A stretch of DNA of 64,000 bases, taken from positions 285,501 through 349,500 of the forward strand of contig MU260066.1 in the NCBI GenBank assembly GCA_020310875.1. Reading direction: 5' to 3'. The notes beneath the pieces are model-generated. The model did no database searches and was not told the DNA's origin. It saw nothing but the letters and a program-made list of their open reading frames with translations. Each line of letters begins with the position of its first letter. The first letter of the stretch is position 1. Origin of the DNA: Ceratopteris richardii. Taxonomy: Eukaryota > Streptophyta > Polypodiopsida > Polypodiales > Pteridaceae. This document shows, piece by piece, positions 41,806 to 52,870 of this stretch. The position numbers and the translations under genes are program-made.

Positions 41806-44800
41806 CTGGTTGAGCCTGTGGAGGTAAAGAAACTTGTGATTTGTTTACCAACTGCTCTAATCTTTCTAGTAAGCCTTGGAAATGCAAATCCGGCTTGACA
41901 GAGTTTGTCTGATTGAACTTTTGACTAGTCTCAAGTATAGCTTGAGCTTGTTCTACCATTTTCATGCACATTTTCATCCGTTCAATCTCTAAATCTGCTC
42001 TAGGGTAACTCTTGTCTAGGTTTGCAGCTGTTGGCCCTTCTTGAAGTCGAGCCTGGTAGGCCTTGAACATCATGTCCAAGCCTTCAGGAGTGGGGTCAGC
42101 TAATACTGATCCTACTCGGGGTGGTGGGTGGGTTACGTGGGGTGTATTAGAGGGTGGAGGAATGGAGGGTGATGGGGATGGTAGTGGTGGAAGTGTGTGG
42201 GAGTGCGGCTGAGATGTGATCTCTGTGATTTTTGCCTTGGTTTCTCTCAAGCTTTCTTCAAGTTCGTTTATCTTTTTTGCCCATTGCCTCTTCATTCTTT
42301 CACGACTATCCTTCCAGGCTCTAGTCCTCTTTTTGGTTATGCTCTCTGTTTCACTCACCTCGGGGCTCTTTTCCGGACCAACACCTTGGTGTTGTTGAAG
42401 TGCCTGGGCTCTTGTGATCACCTGCACAGGTGCAGTGGAAGTCACACTCCCGGTGGAGTCTACAACTAACCCAACAACATTGATAGGAGTGATTTTAGGC
42501 ATGTTATTAGGGTTCTTTGGGCAATCTCGTAGGAGATGTTCTTTCCCGCAGTCTTGACAGAAACCCTGAATGGTTACTGGTTGAGGTTGTGTCGGGGCAG
42601 GTAGTGGACAATCACATATAAGGTGATCTCCCTGACATCTGAAGCATGGTCCTCTAGGAAATGGGGGTCGTACCTGCCTAGGTTGAGGTCTAGAGTTGGG
42701 GTTTGTGTACATGACATTAGAATACTCAGGTTCCCCACTATTTTCACTTGGGTCCTCATAATAGTATGACTCGTTATGCTCGGGTGACTGCATGTAGTAA
42801 GCCTGTGGGCTATCAATTTGTGTGGAGTCAAAACTATGGTCACTTGGATCACTGTCTGATAGCAATGGGGTGACTGGGACTATGGCTCTATTCGGATTTT
42901 CTTCAGTAGATGCATATTTCACTGGGATCACATTGGTTGGAGCAGGGGGTTGCTGCACTAGGACTGGTTGAGGTCTCTGCTGCCCTTGATAAGGTGGCTG
43001 ATAAGTTAGCTGTGGTCTGTTGTATTGTTGTGATGGGTACTGATTCTGGTATCTACCATGTTGTGGATATGGATGAGGATAATTTTGCCTAACAGTTTGT
43101 TTGTTATATGGGCAGTCTTGTGCAGTGTGGTTGGTGTACCTACGCTCTATGGTGCAGTACTGGCTACTAGGATTCGCCTGGGGTTGGGCCGTAATGGGAC
43201 ATACACTTGCCATATGTTCACCGCCACAATTGTAACACCGCTTAACTGGGGCAAATCTCGGAATTTGCTTGCTAGAGACACCTAGTTTTTGGGCTACCTT
43301 CTCTGCAAGTTCCTTGATGGATGTGGATTGACCAGATGTCATGTTACTAGAGCTATCAGAATCCTTATAGATTTTTGATAGTTCTAATTCCTCACCTAGA
43401 TTGTCCTCAATGTCTATGCACATGCGCACGCACTCTTCTATCGTTCTGGGGTCCTTCAGGTACACATATGACCTGAGCTTAGTGCTCAACAATCCATCTA
43501 GGAACAAGGCCACTTGTTTGGCTGGTGTGGGTAACTCCGGCATCGGGCATCTCTCCAGGTACTGTCTAAATCTTCTTCCAGCTAGTCTGACCGTCTCTTG
43601 AGGTGTTTGTTTGAAACTATGAATTAGTGAGGAGGTGTTATGCCTGATTCCACTCTTAGAAAACTCAACAATAAATGCCTCTAAGAGCTGGTCTATGTTT
43701 CTGAAACACCTCTCATTTAGTGGTTGAAACCACGTAAGGGCAGTGTTCCTAAGGGTTAGACCGAAAGCATTATATTGTGTGAATAGGTCCTCTACCTGTT
43801 CAGCTTTCAATACTTGCCGAAATTCTGCCACATGGTCATAAGGGTCTCCCGTGCCATCGAAGTAATTCTTCATGGACTTCACTAGTTGAGTTGGTCGCAG
43901 GGTCCTAGTGTGTTCTCTCGGCCTTGGCAAAGGAAAATCATCAATATTCCTTTGATTCCATGGGGTTCTATGCCTCTCAGGTTCCACTCTATTCCTTTCT
44001 GTTCCTGGTCTTTCTCTTCCCAGGGAGTTGGCAAAACTTACCTCAGGTTTGTCTCTACTTCTATCTCTTTGAGCTCCATGAGCTTGGGAGGTCCCAGCTC
44101 CTTGGTGACCAAAGGACACATTAGACCTTGGTTGGGGAAAAACAAATTCACCCTTCCATGTGTAGGCATGCCTGCCATGCTCAGTGACCACGAAGATTCT
44201 TTCTGATGCATTATCTAGGTAGGCTACTTGGCCTGGGCTATCAGGGTCTTTAAACTCATAGATTGTGAGGGCACTCACTTCCTGGGGTTGAGCAGATTTG
44301 TATCTCCAAAAAGCCTCATCGGTTTCTCGGTTTAAAAGCAGGTCTATGCTTTTATTGTCCTGTGGAATCCACTTTGGAGTCATGATTCTAGTCAAGACAG
44401 ATTTACCACGGGGAGTTCTTGGCTCTCTCTCTAAGTTCCCTTGCTCTATATCACCCATGTCGGTCTCCGCAATCACATTTCCAAACTCATCAGTTCTATC
44501 AGGAAGAGTGGTGACTACATATATAGTCCCCTCTTTATCTAGGTATGCTCCATTCTCAAACTTGACTACCGGGTGGTCTAATCCATGGGGTTGATCGGGG
44601 TTCTTAATCTGGACCACCGATCTTCTCAGTCCGTCTTCGTAGATGCGAGCACCTAGACGATTCGTCCTGATGTATTCCAGCTGAGTCTTGTATGGTCCTT
44701 CTGGCTTTTCTAGATAAGCCAACCCTGAACTACCTACTGGTCTCTCCATGTGATAGGACATCTCAGAATCACTTGTTTCTGATCTGGGAGTGTATGGGTA

Positions 44801-44908
44801 ATCACTCAACTGTTGGGCCCAAGACCTGGCAGTGTGATTGACACTAGCTTCAGAAGATCTGAGGCTTTGTCTGTCTCGACCTAAGTGTCTGCCTGATCTA
44901 AGGTTCAT
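41684..44908 (-). CDS. Gag polyprotein of element B
   Basis: The frame of 1,074 codons starts MNLRSGRHLGRDRQSLRSSE. The matrix-like N-terminal half contains FKDPDSPGQVAYLDNASERI. The capsid-like region follows (about residues 300-460: PLPRPREHTRTLRP; YFDGTGDPYDHVAEFRQVLK; FKQTPQETVRLAGRRFRQYL). Three zinc knuckles, all spaced CX2CX3HX4C, appear: CYNCGGEHMASVC (about 565), CFRCQGDHLICDC (about 745) and CQDCGKEHLLRDC (about 780). A basic coiled coil (MKRQWAKKINELEESLRET) and a Pro-rich stretch follow. It forms the particle and binds RNA. The frame looks whole. Confidence 0.9.
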   Translation of the reverse strand: MNLRSGRHLGRDRQSLRSSEASVNHTARSWAQQLSDYPYTPRSETSDSEMSYHMERPVGSSGLAYLEKPEGPYKTQLEYIRTNRLGARIYEDGLRRSVVQIKNPDQPHGLDHPVVKFENGAYLDKEGTIYVVTTLPDRTDEFGNVIAETDMGDIEQGNLEREPRTPRGKSVLTRIMTPKWIPQDNKSIDLLLNRETDEAFWRYKSAQPQEVSALTIYEFKDPDSPGQVAYLDNASERIFVVTEHGRHAYTWKGEFVFPQPRSNVSFGHQGAGTSQAHGAQRDRSRDKPEVSFANSLGRERPGTERNRVEPERHRTPWNQRNIDDFPLPRPREHTRTLRPTQLVKSMKNYFDGTGDPYDHVAEFRQVLKAEQVEDLFTQYNAFGLTLRNTALTWFQPLNERCFRNIDQLLEAFIVEFSKSGIRHNTSSLIHSFKQTPQETVRLAGRRFRQYLERCPMPELPTPAKQVALFLDGLLSTKLRSYVYLKDPRTIEECVRMCIDIEDNLGEELELSKIYKDSDSSSNMTSGQSTSIKELAEKVAQKLGVSSKQIPRFAPVKRCYNCGGEHMASVCPITAQPQANPSSQYCTIERRYTNHTAQDCPYNKQTVRQNYPHPYPQHGRYQNQYPSQQYNRPQLTYQPPYQGQQRPQPVLVQQPPAPTNVIPVKYASTEENPNRAIVPVTPLLSDSDPSDHSFDSTQIDSPQAYYMQSPEHNESYYYEDPSENSGEPEYSNVMYTNPNSRPQPRQVRPPFPRGPCFRCQGDHLICDCPLPAPTQPQPVTIQGFCQDCGKEHLLRDCPKNPNNMPKITPINVVGLVVDSTGSVTSTAPVQVITRAQALQQHQGVGPEKSPEVSETESITKKRTRAWKDSRERMKRQWAKKINELEESLRETKAKITEITSQPHSHTLPPLPSPSPSIPPPSNTPHVTHPPPRVGSVLADPTPEGLDMMFKAYQARLQEGPTAANLDKSYPRADLEIERMKMCMKMVEQAQAILETSQKFNQTNSVKPDLHFQGLLERLEQLVNKSQVSLPPQAQPVVERGSSPPKGAYVPNSTDAGIPPSIQQYSQEFLREIQGL

Positions 44909-46710
44909 ATGCCTTATTTATTTACCCCCTTGGACCCAAGCACACTCTCGTTGCAAGTTAATTTGCACCAATCACTTTGTTCTTTTGAGTTGAATATTAT
45001 GTTTATGGTCTTGTCTGAAATAGCGTCGTCAGGAGTACTTAAGTGAATTTCCGCACTTGATAAGTGATCGATTCTCGTTTACCTTTTGTCCCTTAGGGTT
45101 TTCGCACTTAAGACCTATTTACTTCTTGCACTTGGTTGCTTAATACTCTTGGACTTGATTCGTGCCTAACGTTGCCCTAATTAATTACCACACCTAAGTC
45201 GTACTTAGCCTAGGCTAGGAATTGACAAAGGAGGGTTGAGAGATCTTCCAACCTCAATTAGCTGGTTGACCAGACTGCTACACAAGCCCAGGAAGCCTTC
45301 TCCCAAGCTTGGTACTCACCCTTGCTAGCTTGCTTTGGATTGCCTTGAGTGCACACAAAATTCCTGCAAAAGCTCACCCGTTAGTATAGCTCTATTACCA
45401 CAAGTAATTGGAAAACACACATCAATATTTTCAGTCCCCCTGGAGTAACTCACTGTACCCCCTGAATCTGAGAACCACTTAGTTCCTCCTAAAGGTCAAC
45501 TTAAAAATGCATGTTCTAAAACTCCACGTATGATTCTTACAAAAACCAGTCGAGGTCCACGTAGGATTCTCAACGAGCTTTCCAACGAGACCAAAATCTC
45601 ATCAATCGGAGTCCGTATGGTCAAGTTATGACCATTCAGGCACTAAAGGGTCAAAACAGGCTCTCAGGGTTCAGGAGATCCCTCTCTGGTTTCTAGGCCT
45701 TTTGCCCACTTCCAAGGTTCTAAAGTTATACCAAGGTGCCTAAAATTAAGCTCAACTACCCTTCAATTCACTCAAAATTAACCCTAACTTCTCATGCGTT
45801 AAAGGCTGTGTATCGCGATAGGTCGGGTCGAGGTGTCGCGATAGGTCGAAGTGTCGCGATAGCTCGTGAAGTGTCGCGATAGGTCGAGGTGTCGCGATAG
45901 GTCGTGAGGTGTTGCGATAGCTCGTGAAGTGTCGCGATAGGTCGAAGTGTCGCGATAGGTCGTGAGGTGTCGCGATAGGTCGTGAGGTGTCCCCATAGGT
46001 CGTGAGGTGTCGCGATAGGTCGTGAGGTGTCGCGATAGGTCGAAGTGTCGCGATAGGTCGTGAGGTGTCGCGATAGGTCGTGAGGTGTCACGATAGGTCG
46101 AAGTGTCGCGATAGGTCGTGAGGTGTCGCGATAGGTTGAAGTGTCGCGATAGGTCGAAGTGTCGCGATAGGTCGTGAGGTGTCGCGATAGGTCGTGAGGT
46201 GTCGCGATAGGTCGTGAGGTGTCGCGATAGGTCGAGGTGTCGCGATAGGTCGTGAGGTGTCGCGATAGCTCGGGATATGGTGAATTTTTCTGTTCTATCT
46301 AGTGATCCTAGGAGCTCTAGGCCTGCGCAGTGTCGTGGTGCACTCAGAATCGTGATTGGGTGAAATTTTCGGAGTGTCGCGATAGCTCGAGCTCAACGCC
46401 TCGGGGACTGTGCAGACAAATTCTGTACCTGTTGAGCTTGCTGGAGATGATGATGGAGCTGCCACCTGCAAGAAACATGCAAAAAACACACAAAGACAAG
46501 CACACACACTCGCTCTCTCTCAAACTCGCACACAACAAATGAGGGAATGATAAGGAAGAGGGAATATGTAGTGGAGAAGGAGGTGGAGGTGGAGATGGAG
46601 AAGGAGGTGAAGATGAAGATGGAGATGAAGAAAAATCAGAAATTTACCTACTACTTACCATTCCAACGCGTCCTCTCTACGTCTTACCATCACACGCTCG
46701 TCCTCAAAGC
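44909..46710 (-). other. 5' leader of element B
   Basis: This non-coding leader holds, on the minus strand, TTTCTTGCAG|GT at about 46474-46464, the TCGCGA array (45811-46270), a block at 45590-45650 conserved with D's leader (GGTCATAACTT ... GAGATTTTGGTCTCGTTGG), and TTTTGCAG ending at 45364 ahead of gag. Confidence 0.7.
45811..46270 (-). repeat. Leader tandem array of B, units of about 17-20 bp with TATCGCGACAC core
   Basis: About 21 intact TCGCGA cores and three variants occur in units such as GTGTCGCGATAGGTCGTGAG and a shorter form GTGTCGCGATAGGTCGAA (plus strand). A further single unit lies at 46375-46388. This array is much more homogeneous than D's, in line with a younger age. Sense-strand core TATCGCGACAC equals that of D. 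Confidence 0.9.
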
Positions 46711-46732
46711 TCGATCCCCGGCAACGACGCCA
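46711..46732 (-). other. Primer binding site of element B (tRNA-Asp, one mismatch)
   Basis: The plus strand matches the 3' end of plant tRNA-Asp(GTC) including CCA with one mismatch (GACGCCA for GGCGCCA). It lies eight bases from the LTR. Confidence 0.9.
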
Positions 46733-46740
46733 AAATTTGG

Positions 46741-47318
46741 TGTAGCTCAGCGATGAGTAGCACCTCCTTTAATGTCAATCCGGGGAGACGTGAGGATGGT
46801 ATGAAGACCACGAGCAAGTGGAAGTACAAGTGCGTGAGTGAGAAGCACACAAGCATGCACACACATACACGCACACGCGCACACACGGCAAGAACAAAGA
46901 GAGTAAGACAATGGAATCACTTCTATTGCAACAAAGTTCTCATACAAGCTCAAACTACAAGAAGCTAGCCCAAAAATGAGCTCTCTAGCTCTATTTATAG
47001 TTTTTGACTAGCTTTGGCCCTGTCCAGACCTAGTGTCCGGCCTAGTTAAAAATTAGGTTCCAGGGCTTATTTGAGGGTCCAAACGAGATCTAAAAATTAT
47101 GAAAATTGGCAGGCAACTACTTCTAAGGCTCCCCAAGCTCGAGGACTCCTCGGCTTGTACAAAATGGAGCTACAAAAAGGTGAAATGATATTTACAAGGG
47201 TTTGTAGTGATGAGAATCACTTTAAAATGATGTGAGGGTTTTGAAAAAAATGAAGGGTTGCCTCAGTGCTAGATCTGCATGTGTGTCCGTACTTGCTTCT
47301 TCCCATATACTGTCAACA
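46741..47318 (-). repeat. 5' LTR of element B
   Basis: This 578-bp LTR has the same ends and parts as 31733-32310, with about four substitutions between them. It contains the GAGGAGTCCTC block at 47124-47173. Confidence 0.95.
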
Positions 47319-47323
47319 CAAGC
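47319..47323. repeat. Target-site duplication CAAGC, right copy (element B)
   Basis: This matches 31728-31732 and starts the resumed C LTR. Confidence 0.95.
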
Positions 47324-47707
47324 TAACCCCAAAAATGAGCTCTCTAGCTCTTTTTATAGTTTTTAGACTAGTTTTGACCGGTTTCACATCTAGTGACCGG
47401 CATAGTTAAAAAATAGGTCATAGATGCTATTTGAAAGGGTAAACGGTGTCTAAAAATAACCAAAATTGATACGCTCATTCTACCTAAGCTCCTCAAGCTC
47501 GAGGACTCCTCGGCTTGCACAAAATGGAGCTAGAAATTAAGAAAAGGGTTTTTCTATGTTACATGTGTTACAATAGTGATAAAAATCATTGTTGGAGGTT
47601 TTTGAAAAGTATTTTTAAAACATAATTCTTTGAAAAAAGATTCGACTGGCTCCCTGCTCTGTCATTACATGCTTCCGCGTCTTCTATGCCTCTGGCTGCT
47701 TCCAACA
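47324..47707 (-). repeat. 5' LTR of element C, right piece
   Basis: This is the remaining part of the C LTR after B, ending TTCCAACA, with the TATA-like box near 47352-47361 and the conserved palindromic block at 47485-47532. Compared with the outer 3' LTR of C, the two pieces together differ by about 2%. Confidence 0.9.
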
Positions 47708-47712
47708 AAAAG
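47708..47712. repeat. Target-site duplication AAAAG, right copy (element C)
   Basis: This matches 6964-6968 and ends the C insertion. Confidence 0.9.
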
Positions 47713-48411
47713 TTATTGGAGACTTATCCAGAGATGCTCCTAACGTGGGACCATGCCCCCAATGCATGCACTTAAAGTATAATCCATGCTTTGGGCCAGT
47801 GGAGCGAAGACGATCATGGAAAGACTTTTCTATAAAAGTTCAGAATAATGTTAATTGCAAACAATGGCTCAACTACCCCTCCATTGCTCCAACATAAGGC
47901 ACATCATCCATAGCCTACATGATGGCTACAATCAGACACTGGATGCCACGACTACAACCCATGAATGATGTCGCTGCTCAGATGATGCTAAAGATCCTGG
48001 ACATGATGCAAATAGTACTAAAGACTTTCCGCAATGTATGTAACATCCAGCCTCCGATCCCGGGCTTTATAAATGGTAATTATGACTTACTCTATGATAT
48101 GAGCATAACCCCTAGTATTCGTGTTGCTTATGCTTGGCATGCAAGGATCAGATATCTCCCAGCTTGCTATAAACAAACATTTGATGATATGTTTACCATT
48201 GGGTTCTGGAATCTCACTCTAAAGTGTTCGCGCCACGACCAACCGATCTTCTACAGCTATTTGCATGCGAACAGACTATGCATTCAGAGCTATATACAAC
48301 ACCACAACCTGACATTCCGGGCATGGGTAATTGGGATGCTCTTCAAAGAGATCTCGTCAGGGGACTCAAGATCAGAGAACAGGAGCTATCCACCGATATA
48401 GTCCAGAAGTG
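47713..48411 (+). pseudogene. Third ORF (ORF3) of element D, second segment
   Basis: This is the continuation of D's ORF3 after the C insertion. It covers the end of the conserved C-terminal domain (MMATIRHWMPRLQPMNDVAA; MSITPSIRVAYAWHARIRYL; RPTDLLQLFACEQTMHSEL). It matches B's ORF3 closely and ends just before where B has its purine tract. No D 3' LTR is recognisable afterwards; F-type sequence follows. It is broken. Confidence 0.85.
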
Positions 48412-49386
48412 ACTACCAATGCCAATGCATCAGTCGTTGACGTGGATTCTTCCCACATGAACGGAGAATCCAAGAGAAACGATGAAGACAATGCTACTAA
48501 AGTCACCTACAACAAGGGAAGATCATCAACGTGGAAGTTCACTCTCCGATTATCGCAGCCAGGAAGTGCTAATCTACACTGGGTTTGCAAGGATCGAGTG
48601 AGGGAATCAGAGAAGTCAACACCAATACCGGTCATTCATCTTAGGAGACAATGGGAAACAACGAATCCTCTTCATCACAATCAGAACCAAAAAGACTTCT
48701 GAGAGGATGGCTCCCAAAGTCAATAGTAGAAGCTCAAAGAACACGGCAACACATATGGATTCCGAAGAAGGTCAGATAGATTGCAAATCAAGAGATAGAC
48801 AAGTGAGAAGAAACATTATATTGACAAAGCAGGACCATAAAGCCAAACAAGACAAACCAAAGGTACTAGAAGAGTAGGATCCCAACCAATCAGACTTCAA
48901 AAAAGAAAGAGGAAACACTTAGAGCATCACAAAACGAAGAAAAGACGAAGCCTCACACACCAACTACACAATGGATATGGAGACCCAAGAGGTAGCCATG
49001 ACAAAAACAATAGATTCAACAGGATTCCGATTGCACTGATGATGAGATGAATGCACCTAAAGTATGCATGTCAGGGCCACGATACAGGACCATGCATTCA
49101 GCACATGATGTATTTAACAAAACTAGTGGTGCACATTTCCCACTAGGGAATAGATCATAGATTCTACCTCCATAGGAATGGACTTACTATGTAAATAAAT
49201 AAATGCGTCGGCTACACTAACTCTTGTTTTCTTTTAGGAATAAAAATGAAAAGATATGCGGTAAGAGATCTTACTTACTTAAGTAAGGGGAAACGGAGTG
49301 AAGCAATGAACGACATGTCACAAGACACTCATCACTAACAGCATGCCTTCTATAAAAAGTTGATGTTCTCCTTATTACAAGTGCAG
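48412..49386 (+). other. Spacer-like sequence ahead of element F's ORF3
   Basis: No long frame stands out. Short IW(I/R)PK-type peptides (HIWIPKKVR near 48755; IWRPKR near 48975) match the integrase-ORF3 spacers of B and C, so this is probably the equivalent spacer of F. The join with D near 48411 is abrupt. Confidence 0.45.
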
Positions 49387-52300
49387 ATGGCTTCTGAGGA
49401 CTCTAAAGCGACTATTCAGGAGGAGATGCTAGAATTTCCCCTGCAAAGTGTGACTAAGGCAAAAGGTCACTGGTTTCGAGAAGATCAACCTGCCGGGGAC
49501 TACTTGTTCTTGGTAACAATTAAGATTATGGACACGGACCATCAGTTCCCAGTAATGTCCCAAGATTTCAAAGTAGTGCATGAACTTCCATCGATTGTGG
49601 ATATTATGAAGAAATTTGGCATCCAGAAGTACTTTGAGCTCTCGATCTACAAACCGGATTTCCAGCGTTGTACACAAGTCATGAACACCTTACAGTCGAC
49701 ATTGCATGATCCATTGGTACTTGAAGCAAGATTCCTCGATGCAGTAGGCGAGTGGGTCATCATACAATTTACCCATGACCTAATTAAAGAAGCCTTCGGA
49801 TGGGAAAAGGACGGGAATACGATTTTGAAAGAGGATAGCCGGGGAGCTAAGACCAGAACGTTCATCGATATCAATCGTATTGACATAGAGGAAGAAGTTA
49901 GGCTCATTCATCAGCATTTTTGCTTTCCAAACATGCACAAATATACTCCTCCACAAAAGATCATCGTGCAAATGATGTCCCATGCCATCAAACAAATAGG
50001 AAATCAAGTTAACATGACTCCGTACATTCAAGAGCAGCTCTTCGAGGCCAAGAAACAATGGAATCATAAGAAGTTCCTAAATGGAACCATTGCCTTGACA
50101 ATACTGATCTATCATGCTTTGGGCATTAGAGAACACTTAAAAAGAAATGCCATCATCTGAAGCTATGGCTAAATATGCAAAGATTTCCACGATTCTGAGG
50201 AAGAAGAAAGGAGTCAATATCGTAGAGGATGCTAAAACAAGCTCCAAACCAAGAATGAGAGGTACCAAACGATTGCGAGAAATGATGTAGGTAGAAGCCA
50301 AAGCTCTAGCTACAAAGAAAGCACATGTACTTCCTAGGACCAGGCTTGAAGAAAATCCACCCATAACGGAGGAAGAATTAACGAAAGCAATGGAAACTAC
50401 TCACCAGTATATGGAAGGACAGGTAAACCTATTGGTGCAAGGGCATCACTACCAACAAGCCCATCAAGACTCTGAACAAAGAAAAAGGTTGACCAAGGTT
50501 CATAGATATAGAGAATTGGGATTAATGAATTCTAGTTCATCATCGGACACACTAGAAGAACAGGACACCCCTATGCTGAATGTGGATATTAGAAGCTATT
50601 CAAAGGATGATGGTCAATGGGAAGAATTAAATCAAGTAAACGATGACTTTGGCGTGGAAGGCACAAAGATCCATCAGGTGCCTGATAACAGAAGCAAGAG
50701 CACAACAAGGTAGGAGGCATCCCACGAAGGAGTTCATATAATCAAATTGAATGAAGCATCTAAGATCCAAATAAAAGAGACTCTTCTAGCGGGAGAAGCC
50801 CGAATAAAGAATCCCAAGGAAGAAAAGGTAGAAGACACAGGGAAAGAGTCTGAACCCTTCACACCAATAAAGGTAGTAGCAGAACCATCTCCGATGGATG
50901 TAACATTTCAAGGGAGTGCTACCAAATCGACCAATAAAGAAGAGGAAAGAAGAGACCAAGAAGTACAGCTCCAAATAAGACAACCACATAACGAGACAAT
51001 ACATGTAGAGCAAGGAAGAGACATACAAACAGGGGAAGCTCCAAGCATTCCCAAAACTTGGTTGAACGTGGATGTCGCTCAGCTCAAGCCAGTAGTACAA
51101 CAAACTGCCATGGATACTCAATAAATAATGCTGGAAGTTGATGCTGACTACGACAAGGCAATGCGGGAGAAGAATCATTTCCAAGAAATAGGTGAGAATT
51201 TATCTGCCAAATTAATTCAAGCACAAAGGATAATATTAGAGAAAGAGTCAGAAATCAATGAGGTTAAGAATAAATGCAACACACTCGAAACGGAAAATCA
51301 GAAGCTGCAAGAACAACTGAAAGAACTACAAAGCAAATATGATGCTAGCGAAGCAGAAAAGGCACAAATGAATACTAGAAGCAAGATCCTTGAATCTCAA
51401 ATCAAGGTTTACATGGATGAAGCTAACAATCTAAGGAACATGAACAAAGAACTAATGATGGCCTTATTGTGCAACCAACCAATAGAAGCTCCTGAAGTGA
51501 CAGAGAATAACACAAAAGCATTGGAGAAACGGATAGAAGAGTATGAAGATCAGCTGAAGAAAGAGCAAACCATCATAACAAAATGGGAGAAAAGATACAT
51601 GGAAAACACTAATGCACTCAAGAAGAAGTGGAAAATGGCAGAGAATAAATTCTTAGTACAATGTGATGAAGATGCTAGTCAACTTGCTGCCATAGGAGAA
51701 GAACTCTTGAAGAACAAAGAGGAAGTCACGAGAACTACCAAAGAAATCAAAGAAAAGGATGAAATAATAAAGAAATTGAAAGCTCAATTAGCACAACAAG
51801 TAAATGTGGGGACACCAATAGTTCCACACTCCACAACAACTACTGAGGAGACTGAGGTACATCCTCTTAAGATTGAAAGCAGAAATCTAGAACAGGTAAT
51901 GAAGCCTTTCAACGTACCATATGGATTACTCAAACAACAAACACGCCAATACATAAAGACAACAACCAATAAAGAACCAGATAGCAACCTACAATTCAAC
52001 ATGCAAACATTTACCTATACTCAAGAGGAATTTGACAATGCAGATCCTATCTGGAGATGGAAGTTTTTGGAAAAGAATCCTACATTACGGGTACACCGGG
52101 AGTCGGCACCATATGTGCTTCAAGTAAATCCATCCTTTTGTCCAGTACCCAGAAGACGCTCCTCGATGCAATTTTGGGAAGCATAGTGCCAGGGAAGCTT
52201 AAATAATCAGTGGCTCAGCTACCCATTATTAACGAGTCCACCCCGTAATTATTTACCAACCGAAGAGTACATGGTAAAAACAATAGAATTTTGGATCACC

Positions 52301-52870
52301 AGATATGCCACCATACCAAATTTAGCAATCAAAATGACTACCAAAATTTTGAGTATGTTACTTACTGTATTAAAGGTGTTTTAGCATGTGCAGTATACAT
52401 TTTTGCACTTCATCCGCATTAACCAGGGTTCAGATGCCCTCGTTTTTGATTTATCAACTATACCCAGTCGATTAACACTCATGGCTATCTACTCAAGACT
52501 CATGTTTTTGCCAAGTCTGTATATGTAGACATTTGAAGAGGCATTTTTTATAGGGTTTTGTGAAATGGATTCAGAGATTTTTGCAAAAATATCTTCTAAC
52601 CTCAATGCACGACTGGTGGCCTACGAATTAAGATTCTTTGCAGATCATAGATAGGCACCAGATGATGGGGTAAAGTCGAGCCAATGGAAAGAATTAATGA
52701 TATTTCAAGAAAATTAGCTTAACCATCGAGAGCAGAAAGTCATACAAACATATGCACGTCGCCACAAAAAGCTTGTTGAGGACAATAGAGTTCAGGAGGA
52801 GGGACGTGTGGAAGGGGAATCGAGCAAAAAGAGAAGAAGAAGGAGATCAAAGAATAAAACTACTCAGTGA
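49387..52870 (+). pseudogene. ORF3-like region of element F
   Basis: ORF3 starts at MASEDSKATIQ (49387), right after an acceptor-like TTACAAGTGCAG. The N-terminal domain (to about 50150) shares KAKGHWF, the YFE...KPDFQRC motif and HQHFCFPN with B's domain. A charged linker contains TWLNVDVAQLKPVV (about 51060-51100). A long coiled coil follows (51128-51800: LETENQKLQEQLKELQSKYD), then a C-terminal domain (about 51990-52700: FTYTQEEFDNADPIWRWKFL; VNPSFCPVPRRRS). It is broken in a few places. The shared order of domains, rather than high identity, supports homology. Confidence 0.7.

Larger units (their letters stand above)
31733..47318 (-). mobile_element. Element B: nearly whole 15.6-kb Ty3/gypsy retrotransposon
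   Basis: The element is bounded by 578-bp LTRs (31733-32310 and 46741-47318) that differ at about four positions (0.7%), with a perfect CAAGC duplication, so the insertion is recent. Order on the minus strand: 5' LTR, tRNA-Asp primer site (46711-46732), leader with TCGCGA array, gag (44908-41684), reverse transcriptase/RNase H (41805-39145), integrase with second protease-like domain (39120-37432), spacer, ORF3 (36584-32322), purine tract, 3' LTR. It looks nearly whole, with about two or three breaks. It is related to but distinct from element C, into whose 5' LTR it inserted. Confidence 0.95.
6969..47707 (-). mobile_element. Element C: Ty3/gypsy retrotransposon with internal LTR duplication and two nested insertions
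   Basis: This is a minus-strand element with its outer 3' LTR at 6969-7615 and its 5' LTR split between 31467-31732 and 47324-47707 by insertion of element B. Reading 5' to 3' on the minus strand the order is LTR, tRNA-Asp primer site, leader with array, gag, protease, reverse transcriptase/RNase H, integrase with second protease-like domain, spacer (with element E inserted), ORF3, LTR, a repeat of the ORF3 3' end, LTR. The outer LTRs differ by about 2%, so it is a moderately young copy, older than B and E. It is broken, with roughly half a dozen or more breaks. Reverse transcriptase motifs (IAPEDQHKTAF, MPFGLTNAPATFQR) and the tRNA-Asp primer place it near the Athila/Tat lineages; that placement is inference. 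Confidence 0.9.
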
